From: an uncultured Oscillospiraceae bacterium
GTDB lineage: Bacteria; Bacillota; Clostridia; Oscillospirales; Acutalibacteraceae
Length of the DNA stretch: 64,000 nucleotides
Direction of reading: 5' to 3'
Assembly: GCA_900544715.1 (NCBI GenBank)
Contig: UQWL01000015.1
Location: 1 to 64,000 of the forward strand
The notes below the pieces were generated by a model. The model made no database searches and was not told the origin of the DNA. It saw nothing but the letters and a program-made list of their open reading frames with translations. Positions 41,364 through 49,491 of this stretch are shown piece by piece; position 1 is the first letter of the stretch; each line of letters opens with the position of its first letter. The position numbers and the translations under genes were made by a program.

Positions 41364-41996
41364 TTAATCCTCCACTGCTTTGAGAGTCAGCGCAGAGGTG
41401 TGTCCCACCTCATCCTGCCCCTCTACAATGCGAAGCTTCCCGGTTTTCGCATAGTAATCCTTGAGCGGCTCCGTCTGCTCATGATAAACGCGCAGGCGGT
41501 CAAGCACCGTATCCGGATGGTCGTCCTTGCGCTGCACGAGCTTGCCGCCGCACTGATCGCAGACGCCCTCTTCCTCGGGCTGTTTATGCTCTAAATGATA
41601 GGATGCGCCGCACTTCTCGCAAACTCGGCGGCCAGCCATACGGCCGGCAATCAGCTCATCAGGCACCTCAATATCAACTACCTTGTCGATCTCAATGCCC
41701 ATCGCGTCAAGCGCCTCAGCCTGCGGAATCGTGCGTGGAAAGCCATCCAGAATAAAACCGTTTTTGCAGTCGTCCAACGCAAGCCGCTCCTGGATGATGC
41801 CGATGACGACATTGTCCGGAACAAGCTGCCCTGCGTCGATAAACGACTTTGCCTTCAGGCCCATCTCCGTGCCCTTTTTGAGGGCTTCCCGGATGATGTT
41901 GCCCGTGGAGATCGCGGGAATGGAATAGTGGGCGGAGAGCATCTCTGCCTGCGTTCCCTTTCCCGCGCCCGGCGCGCCAAGAAGAATGAGTTTCAT
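41364..41996 (-). CDS. adk: Adenylate kinase
   Basis: Protein of 210 aa. It interconverts AMP, ADP and ATP. P-loop LLGAPGAGKGTQAEML, FILDGFPRTIPQAEAL and the LID domain with a four-Cys zinc site (CEKCGASYHLEHK ... CDQCGG) mark the long Gram-positive form. I start at MKLILLGAP (41996), the family N-terminus; an ATG four codons upstream (MVIGMK) abuts AAGAAAGGA. A 143-base gap separates it from secY, filled by the leader element at 41997-42124. That gap is unusual in this otherwise tightly packed operon. Confidence 0.97.
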   Translation of the reverse strand: MKLILLGAPGAGKGTQAEMLSAHYSIPAISTGNIIREALKKGTEMGLKAKSFIDAGQLVPDNVVIGIIQERLALDDCKNGFILDGFPRTIPQAEALDAMGIEIDKVVDIEVPDELIAGRMAGRRVCEKCGASYHLEHKQPEEEGVCDQCGGKLVQRKDDHPDTVLDRLRVYHEQTEPLKDYYAKTGKLRIVEGQDEVGHTSALTLKAVED

Positions 41997-42124
41997 GCCT
42001 ATGACCATTCCTTTCTTGCACTGAGTCGCGGAATTGTGCGGTTTTGGCACAGCCAAAATTTCGAGCAGAGTTTACGCTCGAAAAGCACAAAACGCAATTT
42101 GAAAGATTGATCTTTCAAACTTTT
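41997..42124 (-). repeat. Leader element copy B (between secY and adk)
   Basis: Minus strand: perfect 10-bp hairpin TTTGAAAGAT/ATCTTTCAAA, then the hairpin CGAGC/GCTCG, AAATTTTGGCTGTGCC, a weaker stem, AAGAAAGG and ATGGTCATAGGCATG. From the first hairpin through TTTTGGC it is closely similar to the copy at 13578-13704. No promoter is visible in it. Confidence 0.75.
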
Positions 42125-42139
42125 CTCCCTTCGCGAATC

Positions 42140-43489
42140 TTAGTCAAGGAAGCCCTTGTAGTGGCGCATCATCATCTGGGATTCCAGCTGCTTCACCGTT
42201 TCCAGTGCAACGCCGACCAAAATGATGATGGACGTGCCGCCCAACGAAATGTTCATCGGATGTTTCGCAAGCGAAGTAATCTGAGAGAACAGGATCGGGA
42301 ACAGCGCCACAACGCTCAGCAGAAGAGCGCCGAGCAATGTAATTCTTGACAGAATCCTGCTGATATAATCAGACGTGGGCTTACCGGGACGAATGCCGGG
42401 GATCGCGCCGCTGTTTTTGCGGATATTGTTCGCCATCTCGATCGGGTTGTACTGGATCGTCGCATAGAAATACGCGAAGAAGATAATGAGAACGAAATAG
42501 ATCACCGCATAAAACGGGCTTTGTGCTTTAAAGAGATTGAAGAACGTCTCCCAGCCGCTGCCCTCCTTGACAGTCATAAACAGCTCGATGGTGGGCGGGA
42601 GGGAAAGAATGGAGCTTGCAAAGATGATCGGCATAACACCGCTCATGTTCACCTTAATCGGAATATGCGTGGACTGGCCGCCGTACATTTTGCGCCCAAC
42701 GACGCGTTTTGCATACTGCACGGGAATTCGGCGCTCCGAATTATCCATCCACACGATGAATGCAATCATCAAAAGCACGCACACCACAACGATCGGCACC
42801 AGGGCATAGTACGCGCCGCCCTTCGAGATATAACCGCGCTCCGGGTGGAACAGCTGGGTGACCATCGTCGGGATGCGGGAAACGATGCCGGCAAACAGGA
42901 TCAGGGAAATGCCGTTGCCGATGCCCTTTTCGTTGATCTGCTCGCCAAGCCACATGATTAATGCGGTGCCGGCCGTCAGCACAAGGATGATGATAATTGC
43001 CTGGAATACCGCCCAACCACCTGCGAAATTCGCGCCGGTCGCGGGGTCCTTGAGCAGGAAGTTCACGCCGTTGGTCTTCGTGTTGCGAAGATAGAAGTAG
43101 TAAGCGGTGCTCTGCAAAAGGCCGAGCGCCACCGCCACATAACGGGTGATCGCGGCAATCTTCTTGCGGCCTTCCTCGCCGTCTTTGGAGAGCCTCTCCA
43201 GAGCGGGGATCGCCACCGTCAACAGCTGCATGATAATGGAGCTGTTGATATACGGCGTGATCGACATTGCGAAGATCGTGCCGTAGTTGAACGCGTCGCC
43301 GGTCATCATGCTCAAATAGTTCATAAAGTTACCGGCGTTGGGATCGGCGATGATGCCCGCGGCCCCGATATCCACAAAGGGAACCGGGATCGCGGCGCCG
43401 ATCCGGAATACAAGGAGAATCAGCGCTGTAAACAGCATTTTCTTCCTCAGATCGGCAATCTTCCACGCGTTAATAAAGGTTTGAAACAT
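42140..43489 (-). CDS. secY: Preprotein translocase subunit SecY
   Basis: Protein of 449 aa with ten membrane segments. It forms the protein-conducting channel with SecE and SecG. The plug region follows AAIPVPFVDI; the cytoplasmic loops (GEEGRKKIAAITRY, VVGRKMYGGQSTHIPIKVN, RKNSGAIPGIRPGKPT) bind SecA and ribosome. It follows rplO by one base, so the two are translationally coupled. It secretes many proteins of this window, including substrates of the two signal peptidases. Confidence 0.98.
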   Translation of the reverse strand: MFQTFINAWKIADLRKKMLFTALILLVFRIGAAIPVPFVDIGAAGIIADPNAGNFMNYLSMMTGDAFNYGTIFAMSITPYINSSIIMQLLTVAIPALERLSKDGEEGRKKIAAITRYVAVALGLLQSTAYYFYLRNTKTNGVNFLLKDPATGANFAGGWAVFQAIIIILVLTAGTALIMWLGEQINEKGIGNGISLILFAGIVSRIPTMVTQLFHPERGYISKGGAYYALVPIVVVCVLLMIAFIVWMDNSERRIPVQYAKRVVGRKMYGGQSTHIPIKVNMSGVMPIIFASSILSLPPTIELFMTVKEGSGWETFFNLFKAQSPFYAVIYFVLIIFFAYFYATIQYNPIEMANNIRKNSGAIPGIRPGKPTSDYISRILSRITLLGALLLSVVALFPILFSQITSLAKHPMNISLGGTSIIILVGVALETVKQLESQMMMRHYKGFLD

Positions 43490-43490
43490 G

Positions 43491-43934
43491 TCAGATCACC
43501 TCGGCCTTTCCGCCTGCCGCCTCGATCTTCTGTTTCGCGGCCTCTGAGTAAGCATTTACCTGAACGGTAAGTTTCTTGCTGATCTCGCCGTTTCCTAAGA
43601 TTTTCACGCCGTCGAGCACCTTTTTTACAAGGCCCTTTTCGATCAGCGCGTCAATGTCAACCACCGCACCGTCTTCAAAAGACTGATCAAGCGCGGAAAC
43701 ATTTACGATAGAGAACTCCTTGCCAAAAATATTGACGAAGCCCCTCTTCGGTACACGCCTCTGCAGCGGCATCTGGCCGCCTTCAAAACCCGGGCGCATG
43801 CCGCGGCCCGCACGGGCCTTCTGGCCCTTGTGGCCCTTACCAGCCGTTTTGCCCTGACCGGATCCTGCACCTCTGCCGATCCGCTTGACTTCCTTTTTGG
43901 AGCCTGCGGCCGGTGAAAGTTCGTGCAACTTCAT
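43491..43934 (-). CDS. rplO: 50S ribosomal protein L15
   Basis: Protein of 147 aa. MKLHELSPAAGSKKEVKRIGRG and the glycine/arginine-rich GSGQGKTAGKGHKGQKARAG are diagnostic; the C-terminal globular part ends LTVQVNAYSEAAKQKIEAAG. L15 is a late-assembling protein of the 50S core. AGGAGGTGCGAATAA precedes the start. Confidence 0.97.
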   Translation of the reverse strand: MKLHELSPAAGSKKEVKRIGRGAGSGQGKTAGKGHKGQKARAGRGMRPGFEGGQMPLQRRVPKRGFVNIFGKEFSIVNVSALDQSFEDGAVVDIDALIEKGLVKKVLDGVKILGNGEISKKLTVQVNAYSEAAKQKIEAAGGKAEVI

Positions 43935-43952
43935 TTATTCGCACCTCCTTGC

Positions 43953-44132
43953 TTACGCTTCGGTTACCTCAATAAGGTGGATGATCTTTTTCACCTTACC
44001 CTGCGTCTGGGGATTATCCGGCTGAACGGATACGTCCCCGATCTTACGAAGACCAAGTGCATGGGCGGTGGCAATCTGATCCTTTTTGCTGCCGATCAGG
44101 CTCTTGACAAGCTTTACCTTGACGTCTGCCAT
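43953..44132 (-). CDS. rpmD: 50S ribosomal protein L30
   Basis: Protein of 59 aa: VKVKLVKSLIGSKKDQIATA and GLRKIGDVSVQPDNPQTQGKV identify L30. I start at the ATG at 44132, with GGAGGG about ten bases upstream; a GTG three codons earlier is the alternative. Placed between rpsE and rplO as in all spc operons. Confidence 0.95.
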   Translation of the reverse strand: MADVKVKLVKSLIGSKKDQIATAHALGLRKIGDVSVQPDNPQTQGKVKKIIHLIEVTEA

Positions 44133-44146
44133 TTTATCCACCCTCC

Positions 44147-44647
44147 TTAACCTAGAATTTGTTTGGCCGACTTGCCGCGGATGGCGGCAACCTCGTCGAC
44201 ATTGCGCAGCTTTGAGAGACCGTCGATGGTCGCTCTGACTACATTGCAGGGGTTGTTGGAACGCAGCGCCTTGGAGCGGATGTCCTTGATGCCGACCGTC
44301 TCAACGACCGCACGCACGGGGCCGCCGGCGATAACGCCGGTACCGGGAGCAGCAGGTTTGAGCAGCACGACGCCTGCGCCGAATTTGCCGGTGATCTCAT
44401 GGGGAATGGTAGTGCCCTTGAGCGCTACCTTGATCATATTTTTCTTCGCATCCTCAATGCCCTTGCGGATTGCGTCCGGGACTTCGCCCGATTTACCGAG
44501 GCCGAAGCCAACAGAACCGTTGCCATCGCCGACGACAACGAGCGCCGCGAACTTGAAGATACGACCGCCCTTGACGGTTTTGGATACGCGGTTGATGGCA
44601 ACTACGCGCTCCTGGAGTTCCGTAGCCGATGCGTCAATCTTAGCCAA
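44147..44647 (-). CDS. rpsE: 30S ribosomal protein S5
   Basis: Protein of 166 aa. The double-stranded-RNA-binding-like domain (LQERVVAINRVSKTVKGGRIFKF) is followed by GVVLLKPAAPGTGVIAGGPVRAV. S5 helps maintain decoding accuracy. The start codon is TTG, seven bases after GGAGGA; no ATG is available nearby. It is 17 bases after rplR. Confidence 0.97.
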   Translation of the reverse strand: MAKIDASATELQERVVAINRVSKTVKGGRIFKFAALVVVGDGNGSVGFGLGKSGEVPDAIRKGIEDAKKNMIKVALKGTTIPHEITGKFGAGVVLLKPAAPGTGVIAGGPVRAVVETVGIKDIRSKALRSNNPCNVVRATIDGLSKLRNVDEVAAIRGKSAKQILG

Positions 44648-44664
44648 AAGTATTCCTCCTTCGT

Positions 44665-45024
44665 TTAGAACTTGAGGCCGCCCTCACGGGCGCCTTCGGC
44701 CAGCTCTTGCACACGGCCGTGATAGATATAGCCGCCGCGGTCAAAAACGACCTTCGTGATATCCTTTTCAGCGGCGCGCTTTGCGAGCAGTTCGCCCACT
44801 TTGCGGGCAGCGCTCTTATTTCCGCCGTATTCCTCAAAATCCTTTTCCACAGTTGAAGCGGATACAAGGGTAACGCCCTTGTCGTCGTCGATTAACTGAG
44901 CGTAGATATTCTGCAGGGAGCGGAATACGTTAAGACGCGGGCACTCAGCAGTGCCGGAAATCTTGCCGCGCACTCTCTTGTGGCGGGTCTGACGCGCCTT
45001 ATTGCTGTCAGGTCTGTTCACCAT
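44665..45024 (-). CDS. rplR: 50S ribosomal protein L18
   Basis: Protein of 119 aa: RHKRVRGKISGTAECPRLNVFRS, NIYAQLIDDDKG and FDRGGYIYHGRVQELAEGAREGGL are the L18 blocks. It binds 5S rRNA together with L5. 24 bases after rplF. Confidence 0.97.
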   Translation of the reverse strand: MVNRPDSNKARQTRHKRVRGKISGTAECPRLNVFRSLQNIYAQLIDDDKGVTLVSASTVEKDFEEYGGNKSAARKVGELLAKRAAEKDITKVVFDRGGYIYHGRVQELAEGAREGGLKF

Positions 45025-45048
45025 TTCGTTTCACTCCTTCGATTCAGA

Positions 45049-45594
45049 TTACTTGCCGCCCTTACCGGCCTTGCCTTCCTTGCGGCGGATGTGCTCATCA
45101 ACGTACTTGATGCCCTTGCCCTTATACGGCTCCGGCGGACGCTTCTCACGCACCTGCGCTGCAAACTGGCCGACCTTCTGCTTGTCGGGGCCGGAAATGA
45201 CAACCTTGTTTGGCGAGGGAACCTCAATGGTGATCCCGTCGGTTTCAGGCACGATCACCTGATGGGAGTAGCCGATGTTCAAAACAAGATCCTTCCCCTG
45301 CTTTGCGGCACGGTAACCGACGCCGTTGATCTCGAGCTCTTTGCTGAAGCCCTTTTCCACACCTTCGACCATGTTGGCCACCAGGGTGCGGGTCAGGCCA
45401 TGGAGCGAACGGTTGAGCTTGTTGTCGTCCGGGCGGGTAACGTGAATCACGCCATCCTCCACCGCGACATTCATATTCTGATGCACTGTTCTGGAAAGGG
45501 TGCCCTTCGGGCCCTTAACGGTGACAGTGCTTCCATCGATTTTCACATCGACGCCTGCTGGAATAACGATTGGCTTTCTGCCGATACGTGACAT
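45049..45594 (-). CDS. rplF: 50S ribosomal protein L6
   Basis: Protein of 181 aa. MSRIGRKPIVIPAGVDVKIDG and the C-terminal signature PEPYKGKGIKYVDEHIRRKEGKAGK are typical; two alpha/beta repeats are present. L6 lies at the GTPase-associated centre; its assembly depends on RbgA in Bacillus, and that gene is also in this window. 16 bases after rpsH. Confidence 0.97.
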   Translation of the reverse strand: MSRIGRKPIVIPAGVDVKIDGSTVTVKGPKGTLSRTVHQNMNVAVEDGVIHVTRPDDNKLNRSLHGLTRTLVANMVEGVEKGFSKELEINGVGYRAAKQGKDLVLNIGYSHQVIVPETDGITIEVPSPNKVVISGPDKQKVGQFAAQVREKRPPEPYKGKGIKYVDEHIRRKEGKAGKGGK

Positions 45595-45610
45595 TCCTTA
45601 CTGCACCTCC

Positions 45611-46009
45611 TTACCAGATAAATGCAAGGACCTCGCCGCCAATATTGGCCTTGCGGGCTTCCTTGTCCGTCATAACGCCCTTGGATGTGGAGAGGATTGC
45701 AACGCCGAGGCCCTTCATGACCTTGGGCATCTCCTCACAGTTGGTGTAAATGCGCAGGCCGGGCTTGGAAACCCTGCGCAGACCGGTGATGACCTGGGAT
45801 TTGTTCGGGCCGTATTTGAGCGCAATCTCAATGATGCCCTGCTTACCGTCGTCAATCACTTTAAAGCTTTTTACATAGCCCTCATCCACAAGAATCTGAG
45901 CAATTGCTTTCTTCATGTTGGATGCGGGAATCTGAACCGTATCATGCTTTGCCGAATTCGCGTTGCGAATTCTGGTGAGCATATCGGCTATCGAATCGGT
46001 AATTTGCAT
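45611..46009 (-). CDS. rpsH: 30S ribosomal protein S8
   Basis: Protein of 132 aa: MQITDSIADMLTRIRNANSAKH at the start and ILSTSKGVMTDKEARKANIGGEVLAFIW at the end. S8 binds the central domain of 16S rRNA and represses the spc operon in some bacteria. 27 bases after the S14 gene. Confidence 0.97.
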   Translation of the reverse strand: MQITDSIADMLTRIRNANSAKHDTVQIPASNMKKAIAQILVDEGYVKSFKVIDDGKQGIIEIALKYGPNKSQVITGLRRVSKPGLRIYTNCEEMPKVMKGLGVAILSTSKGVMTDKEARKANIGGEVLAFIW

Positions 46010-46036
46010 GCCGTCAACCTCCTTTGCAATTGCTCT

Positions 46037-46222
46037 TTACCAGCTGGCCTTCTTCACGCCCGGGATCTGGCCCGCATGGGCAAGCTCCCTAAAGCAGATA
46101 CGGCAAACTCCGTACTTCCGAAGATAGGCGTGCGGCCGGCCACAGATTTTGCACCTGTTGTACTCCCTGGATGAATACTTCGCGGGTCTTGCCTGTTTGA
46201 CTTTCATCGACTTTTTGGCCAC
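46037..46222 (-). CDS. rpsZ: 30S ribosomal protein S14, zinc-binding type Z
   Basis: Protein of 61 aa, the short zinc form. CKICGRPHAYLRKYGVCRICFRELA gives the four Cys ligands. MAKKSMKVKQARPAKYSSREYNR is the usual N-terminus. No zinc-independent paralogue lies in the window. 12 bases after rplE. Confidence 0.97.
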   Translation of the reverse strand: MAKKSMKVKQARPAKYSSREYNRCKICGRPHAYLRKYGVCRICFRELAHAGQIPGVKKASW

Positions 46223-46234
46223 AATAATCCCTCC

Positions 46235-46774
46235 TTACTTCGAGAACGGAGCGCCCATCAGAGCGAGCAGCTCGCGGGCTTCTTCGTCCGTGTTTGCGGT
46301 GGTGACAAAGCAGATGTCCATACCGCGGACTTTATCGATCTTATCATAATCAATTTCCGGGAAAATCAGCTGCTCCCTGATGCCCATGGAATAGTTGCCG
46401 CGGCCGTCAAAGGAGTTGGGGTTGATGCCCCGGAAATCCCTCACGCGGGGCAGCGCGAGGTTGAAGAAGCGGTCGAGGAATTCATACATCCGCTCGCCGC
46501 GCAGGGTAACCTTTACGCCGATTACCATGCCCTCACGGAGCTTAAAATTTGCAACGGATTTTTTCGCCTTGCACAGAACGGGCTTCTGGCCCGTGATCGC
46601 GGAAACGTCGGCAACGACGGCGTCAAGCACCTTCGGGTTGTCGCGCGCTTCGCCGCAGCCGACATTGATGACGATCTTGTCAAGCTTCGGGATTTGCATG
46701 ACGCTTTTATACGCGAACTTTTTCATCAGTGCAGGGGCTACCTCATTGACATAGAGTTCCTTGAGTCTTGCCAT
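46235..46774 (-). CDS. rplE: 50S ribosomal protein L5
   Basis: Protein of 179 aa. The expected blocks are KLDKIVINVGCGEARDNPKVLD, TGQKPVLCKAKKSVANFKLREG and FDGRGNYSMGIREQLIFPEIDYDK. L5 binds 5S rRNA and contacts P-site tRNA. 17 bases after rplX. Confidence 0.97.
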   Translation of the reverse strand: MARLKELYVNEVAPALMKKFAYKSVMQIPKLDKIVINVGCGEARDNPKVLDAVVADVSAITGQKPVLCKAKKSVANFKLREGMVIGVKVTLRGERMYEFLDRFFNLALPRVRDFRGINPNSFDGRGNYSMGIREQLIFPEIDYDKIDKVRGMDICFVTTANTDEEARELLALMGAPFSK

Positions 46775-46791
46775 GTGTCATGTCCCTCCCT

Positions 46792-47121
46792 TTATTCAAA
46801 CTGAGCGAGGCAGTCGCTCTTCTTGCAGGTGCGCACCTTCTTGCCCTTGCTGTTGATCGCGTGGCCAATCCGGGTGGGGCGGCCGCACTTCGGGCAGATG
46901 AGCTGCACCTTGCTGGCATAGAGCGCGCTTTCCGCCTTGACCAGGCCGCCGGGCTCGCCCATCTTGCGGGGCTTCACATGCTTGGTAACAATGTTGACGC
47001 CCTCGACGATGACCTTGCCCTCAGCGGGGCTGACCTGCAGAACCTTGCCCTTCATGCCGCGATTCTTGCCGTTGATGACGATGACCTCATCGCCGGTTTT
47101 CACATGCACTTTATTGTTCAT
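46792..47121 (-). CDS. rplX: 50S ribosomal protein L24
   Basis: Protein of 109 aa. KOW motif VKTGDEVIVINGKNRGMKGKVLQV is followed by the usual middle part; the C-terminus holds CPKCGRPTRIGHAI and CKKSDC, a possible zinc ribbon. L24 starts 50S assembly. 16 bases after rplN. Confidence 0.96.
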   Translation of the reverse strand: MNNKVHVKTGDEVIVINGKNRGMKGKVLQVSPAEGKVIVEGVNIVTKHVKPRKMGEPGGLVKAESALYASKVQLICPKCGRPTRIGHAINSKGKKVRTCKKSDCLAQFE

Positions 47122-47137
47122 AAATTCTTACCTCCCC

Positions 47138-47506
47138 TTAAAGCACTTCCGGAGCGAGGGAGAGAATCTTGAGATAATCTTTCTCGCGCAGTTCTCTGGC
47201 CACAGGTCCAAAAATACGTGTGCCCCTGGGATTCTTATCGTCCTTGATGATGACGGCCGCATTCTCGTCGAACCGGATATACGTACCGTCCTCGCGGCGC
47301 ACGCCGCTCGCGGTGCGGACGACAACCGCTTTTACAACTTCGCCTTTTTTTACAACGCCGCCGGGTGCTGCTTTTTTAACTGAAGCAACCACTACGTCGC
47401 CGATATTGGCATACCTCCTGCCGGAACCGCCGAGCACGCGGATACACATAAGCTCCTTCGCGCCCGTATTGTCGGCAACCTTGAGGTAACTCTGCTGCTG
47501 TATCAC
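47138..47506 (-). CDS. rplN: 50S ribosomal protein L14
   Basis: Protein of 122 aa: MIQQQSYLKVADNTGAKELMCIRVLGGS and AAVIIKDDKNPRGTRIFGPVARELR are diagnostic. L14 forms an intersubunit bridge. 29 bases after rpsQ. Confidence 0.97.
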   Translation of the reverse strand: MIQQQSYLKVADNTGAKELMCIRVLGGSGRRYANIGDVVVASVKKAAPGGVVKKGEVVKAVVVRTASGVRREDGTYIRFDENAAVIIKDDKNPRGTRIFGPVARELREKDYLKILSLAPEVL

Positions 47507-47535
47507 AGTGTTTTCCTCCTTGTGTTACGCCAAAC

Positions 47536-47793
47536 TTATTTGGCTTTTTCAATGATTTCGACCACGCGCCATCTCTTGTCCTTCGACATCGGGCGGGTCT
47601 CCATGACGAGAACACGGTCGCCTATGCCGCACTCATTCTTCTCATCGTGTGCCTTGAGCTTCACAGTGCGGTTGACAATTTTCTTGTAAAGCGGATGCTT
47701 TACCCTGTCCTTTACGGAAACAACCACGGTTTTATCCATCTTATCGCTGGTGACAATACCCACCTGCGTTTTTCTGAGGTTTCTTTCGCTCAT
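47536..47793 (-). CDS. rpsQ: 30S ribosomal protein S17
   Basis: Protein of 85 aa, OB-fold: RKTQVGIVTSDKMDKTVVVSV, HPLYKKIVNRTVKLKAHDEKN and GDRVLVMETRPMSKDKRWRVVEI. A primary 16S-binding protein. 18 bases after rpmC. Confidence 0.97.
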   Translation of the reverse strand: MSERNLRKTQVGIVTSDKMDKTVVVSVKDRVKHPLYKKIVNRTVKLKAHDEKNECGIGDRVLVMETRPMSKDKRWRVVEIIEKAK

Positions 47794-47811
47794 GCTTTAG
47801 CCTCCCTTCCC

Positions 47812-48015
47812 TTACGAAGTCGCGCCGTGCAGTTCGATATCGCGCTGGATCGTTTTGATGCGGGCGATATCCTTCTTGACGGCATTGATTCGCATCGGGT
47901 TATCGAGCTGGTTTATGGCTTGCTGGAAGCGCAGATTAAAAAGCTCGTCCTTTAATTCGATCAGCTTGGCATCAAGCTCCGCGGGGGACAGTTTTCTCAT
48001 TTCACTGGCTTTCAT
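47812..48015 (-). CDS. rpmC: 50S ribosomal protein L29
   Basis: Protein of 67 aa: MKASEMRKLSPAELDAKLIELKDELFNLRFQ and KDIARIKTIQRD. It lies at the tunnel exit and contacts SRP and trigger factor. Its ATG overlaps the rplP stop by one base (TAATG). Confidence 0.97.
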   Translation of the reverse strand: MKASEMRKLSPAELDAKLIELKDELFNLRFQQAINQLDNPMRINAVKKDIARIKTIQRDIELHGATS

Positions 48016-48440
48016 TACTGCTCACCACCCGTTTCTTCTTTCGTTACAAATTTGCACTTGATCGGCAGCTTATTGGCCGCAAGACGCATGGCCTCACGCG
48101 CAAGCTCCTCATCAACGCCCGCGATCTCAAACATGACCCTGCCGGGCTTTACAACCGCCACCCAATACTCGGGGGAACCTTTACCGGAACCCATGCGGGT
48201 TTCGGCCGGCTTCTCGGTGATCGGCTTATCCGGGAAGATCTTGATCCAAACCTGGCCGCCGCGCTTAATGTAACGCGTCATGGCAATACGGGCCGCCTCA
48301 ATCTGATTGGAGGTGATCCAGGCGGGCTCGAGTGCAACGAGACCAAAATCGCCGTAATTGACTTTGTTTCCGCGGGTAGCAGCGCCTTTCATACGGCCTC
48401 TGTGTACCCTGCGGTGTTTGACACGCTTCGGTAACAGCAT
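48015..48440 (-). CDS. rplP: 50S ribosomal protein L16
   Basis: Protein of 141 aa: MLLPKRVKHRRVHRGRMKGAA, IEAARIAMTRYIKRGGQVWIKIFPDKP and MGSGKGSPEYWVAVVKPGRVMFE. Binds near the A site. TAATG overlaps with both rpsC (upstream) and rpmC (downstream) indicate strict translational coupling. Confidence 0.97.
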   Translation of the reverse strand: MLLPKRVKHRRVHRGRMKGAATRGNKVNYGDFGLVALEPAWITSNQIEAARIAMTRYIKRGGQVWIKIFPDKPITEKPAETRMGSGKGSPEYWVAVVKPGRVMFEIAGVDEELAREAMRLAANKLPIKCKFVTKEETGGEQ

Positions 48441-49111
48441 TATCGAGCTCCTCCTTCCCTGCGCGGCCTGCGGTTTGCATTGTCATGCAGCACCTCGCCG
48501 CGGTAAATCCAGACCTTCACGCCAACGCGGCCATACGTCGTTTTTGCCTCGGCAAAACCGTAATCGATATCCGCGCGGATGGTCTGCAGCGGGATGGTTC
48601 CCTCGTGATAGTGCTCTGTGCGGGCGATATCAGCGCCGCCCAGACGGCCGGAAACCTGTGTTTTAATGCCCTTCGCGCCAAGCTTCATCGTGCGGCCGAT
48701 GGCCTGTTTGAGAGCGCGACGGAAGGAAATGCGGCGCTCGAGCTGGGACGCGATGCTCTCCGCCACAAGCTGCGCATTCAGATCGGGGGATTTAATCTCC
48801 ACAATATTCAGGGAGACATCCTTTCCGAGCTTTTTCTCGCACTCCGCTTTGAGCTTGTCAATCTCGGAGCCGCCGCGGCCGATGACCATGCCGGGCTTTG
48901 CGCAGTGGATATTGATGCGCACACGGTTTGCGTCGCGCTCAATCTCGATCTTGGGAACACCGGCCGGGGCAAGCTTTGTCAGCAGCCACTCGCGCAGGTT
49001 GTAGTCTTCTACAAGCATATCGCCGAAGTCTGCATTCTTCGCATACCAGCGGGATTCCCAATCCTTAATAACACCGACACGCAAGCCGGTGGGATTAATC
49101 TTCTGGCCCAT
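48440..49111 (-). CDS. rpsC: 30S ribosomal protein S3
   Basis: Protein of 223 aa. The KH domain (VRINIHCAKPGMVIGRGGSEIDKLKAECEKKL) and the C-terminal domain (GAKGIKTQVSGRLGGADIARTE ... VGVKVWIYRGEVL) are complete. It lines the mRNA entry site. 19 bases after rplV. Confidence 0.97.
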   Translation of the reverse strand: MGQKINPTGLRVGVIKDWESRWYAKNADFGDMLVEDYNLREWLLTKLAPAGVPKIEIERDANRVRINIHCAKPGMVIGRGGSEIDKLKAECEKKLGKDVSLNIVEIKSPDLNAQLVAESIASQLERRISFRRALKQAIGRTMKLGAKGIKTQVSGRLGGADIARTEHYHEGTIPLQTIRADIDYGFAEAKTTYGRVGVKVWIYRGEVLHDNANRRPRREGGAR

Positions 49112-49130
49112 TGTTTAACCTCCTCTTCGC

Positions 49131-49466
49131 TTATTCCATTTCCTTGAGTACAAGGGTGATGTGCGACGTTTTCTTGTTGATGCGGAATCCGCGCCCCTGT
49201 GCTCTCGGCCTCAGACGCTTGAGGGTCGGGCCCTGGCAGACATAGCACTTCGCCACATACAGCCTGGAAACATCCATGTTGTTGTTCGCCTCAGCGTTTG
49301 CGATTGCTGACTTGAGCAGCTTCTCAAGGATTTCACACGCGGCCTTGGGCGTGTGCTTGAGAATTGCCATGGCCTTGTCAGCGGGCTGGTTGCGGATGAG
49401 ATCCAAAACGATCTGCACCTTGCGCGGCGCAATGCGCACATGCGTAACCTTAGCCATTGCTTCCAT
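49131..49466 (-). CDS. rplV: 50S ribosomal protein L22
   Basis: Protein of 111 aa: VTHVRIAPRKVQIVLDLIRN and the tip CQGPTLKRLRPRAQGRGFRINKKTSHITLV. L22 reaches into the exit tunnel and is a site of macrolide resistance. I start at 49466 (MEAMAKVTH), with AAAGGAG 12 bases upstream. The open frame continues 28 residues upstream without support. Confidence 0.95.
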   Translation of the reverse strand: MEAMAKVTHVRIAPRKVQIVLDLIRNQPADKAMAILKHTPKAACEILEKLLKSAIANAEANNNMDVSRLYVAKCYVCQGPTLKRLRPRAQGRGFRINKKTSHITLVLKEME

Positions 49467-49491
49467 AAGTTTAACACACTCCTTTCGACCG

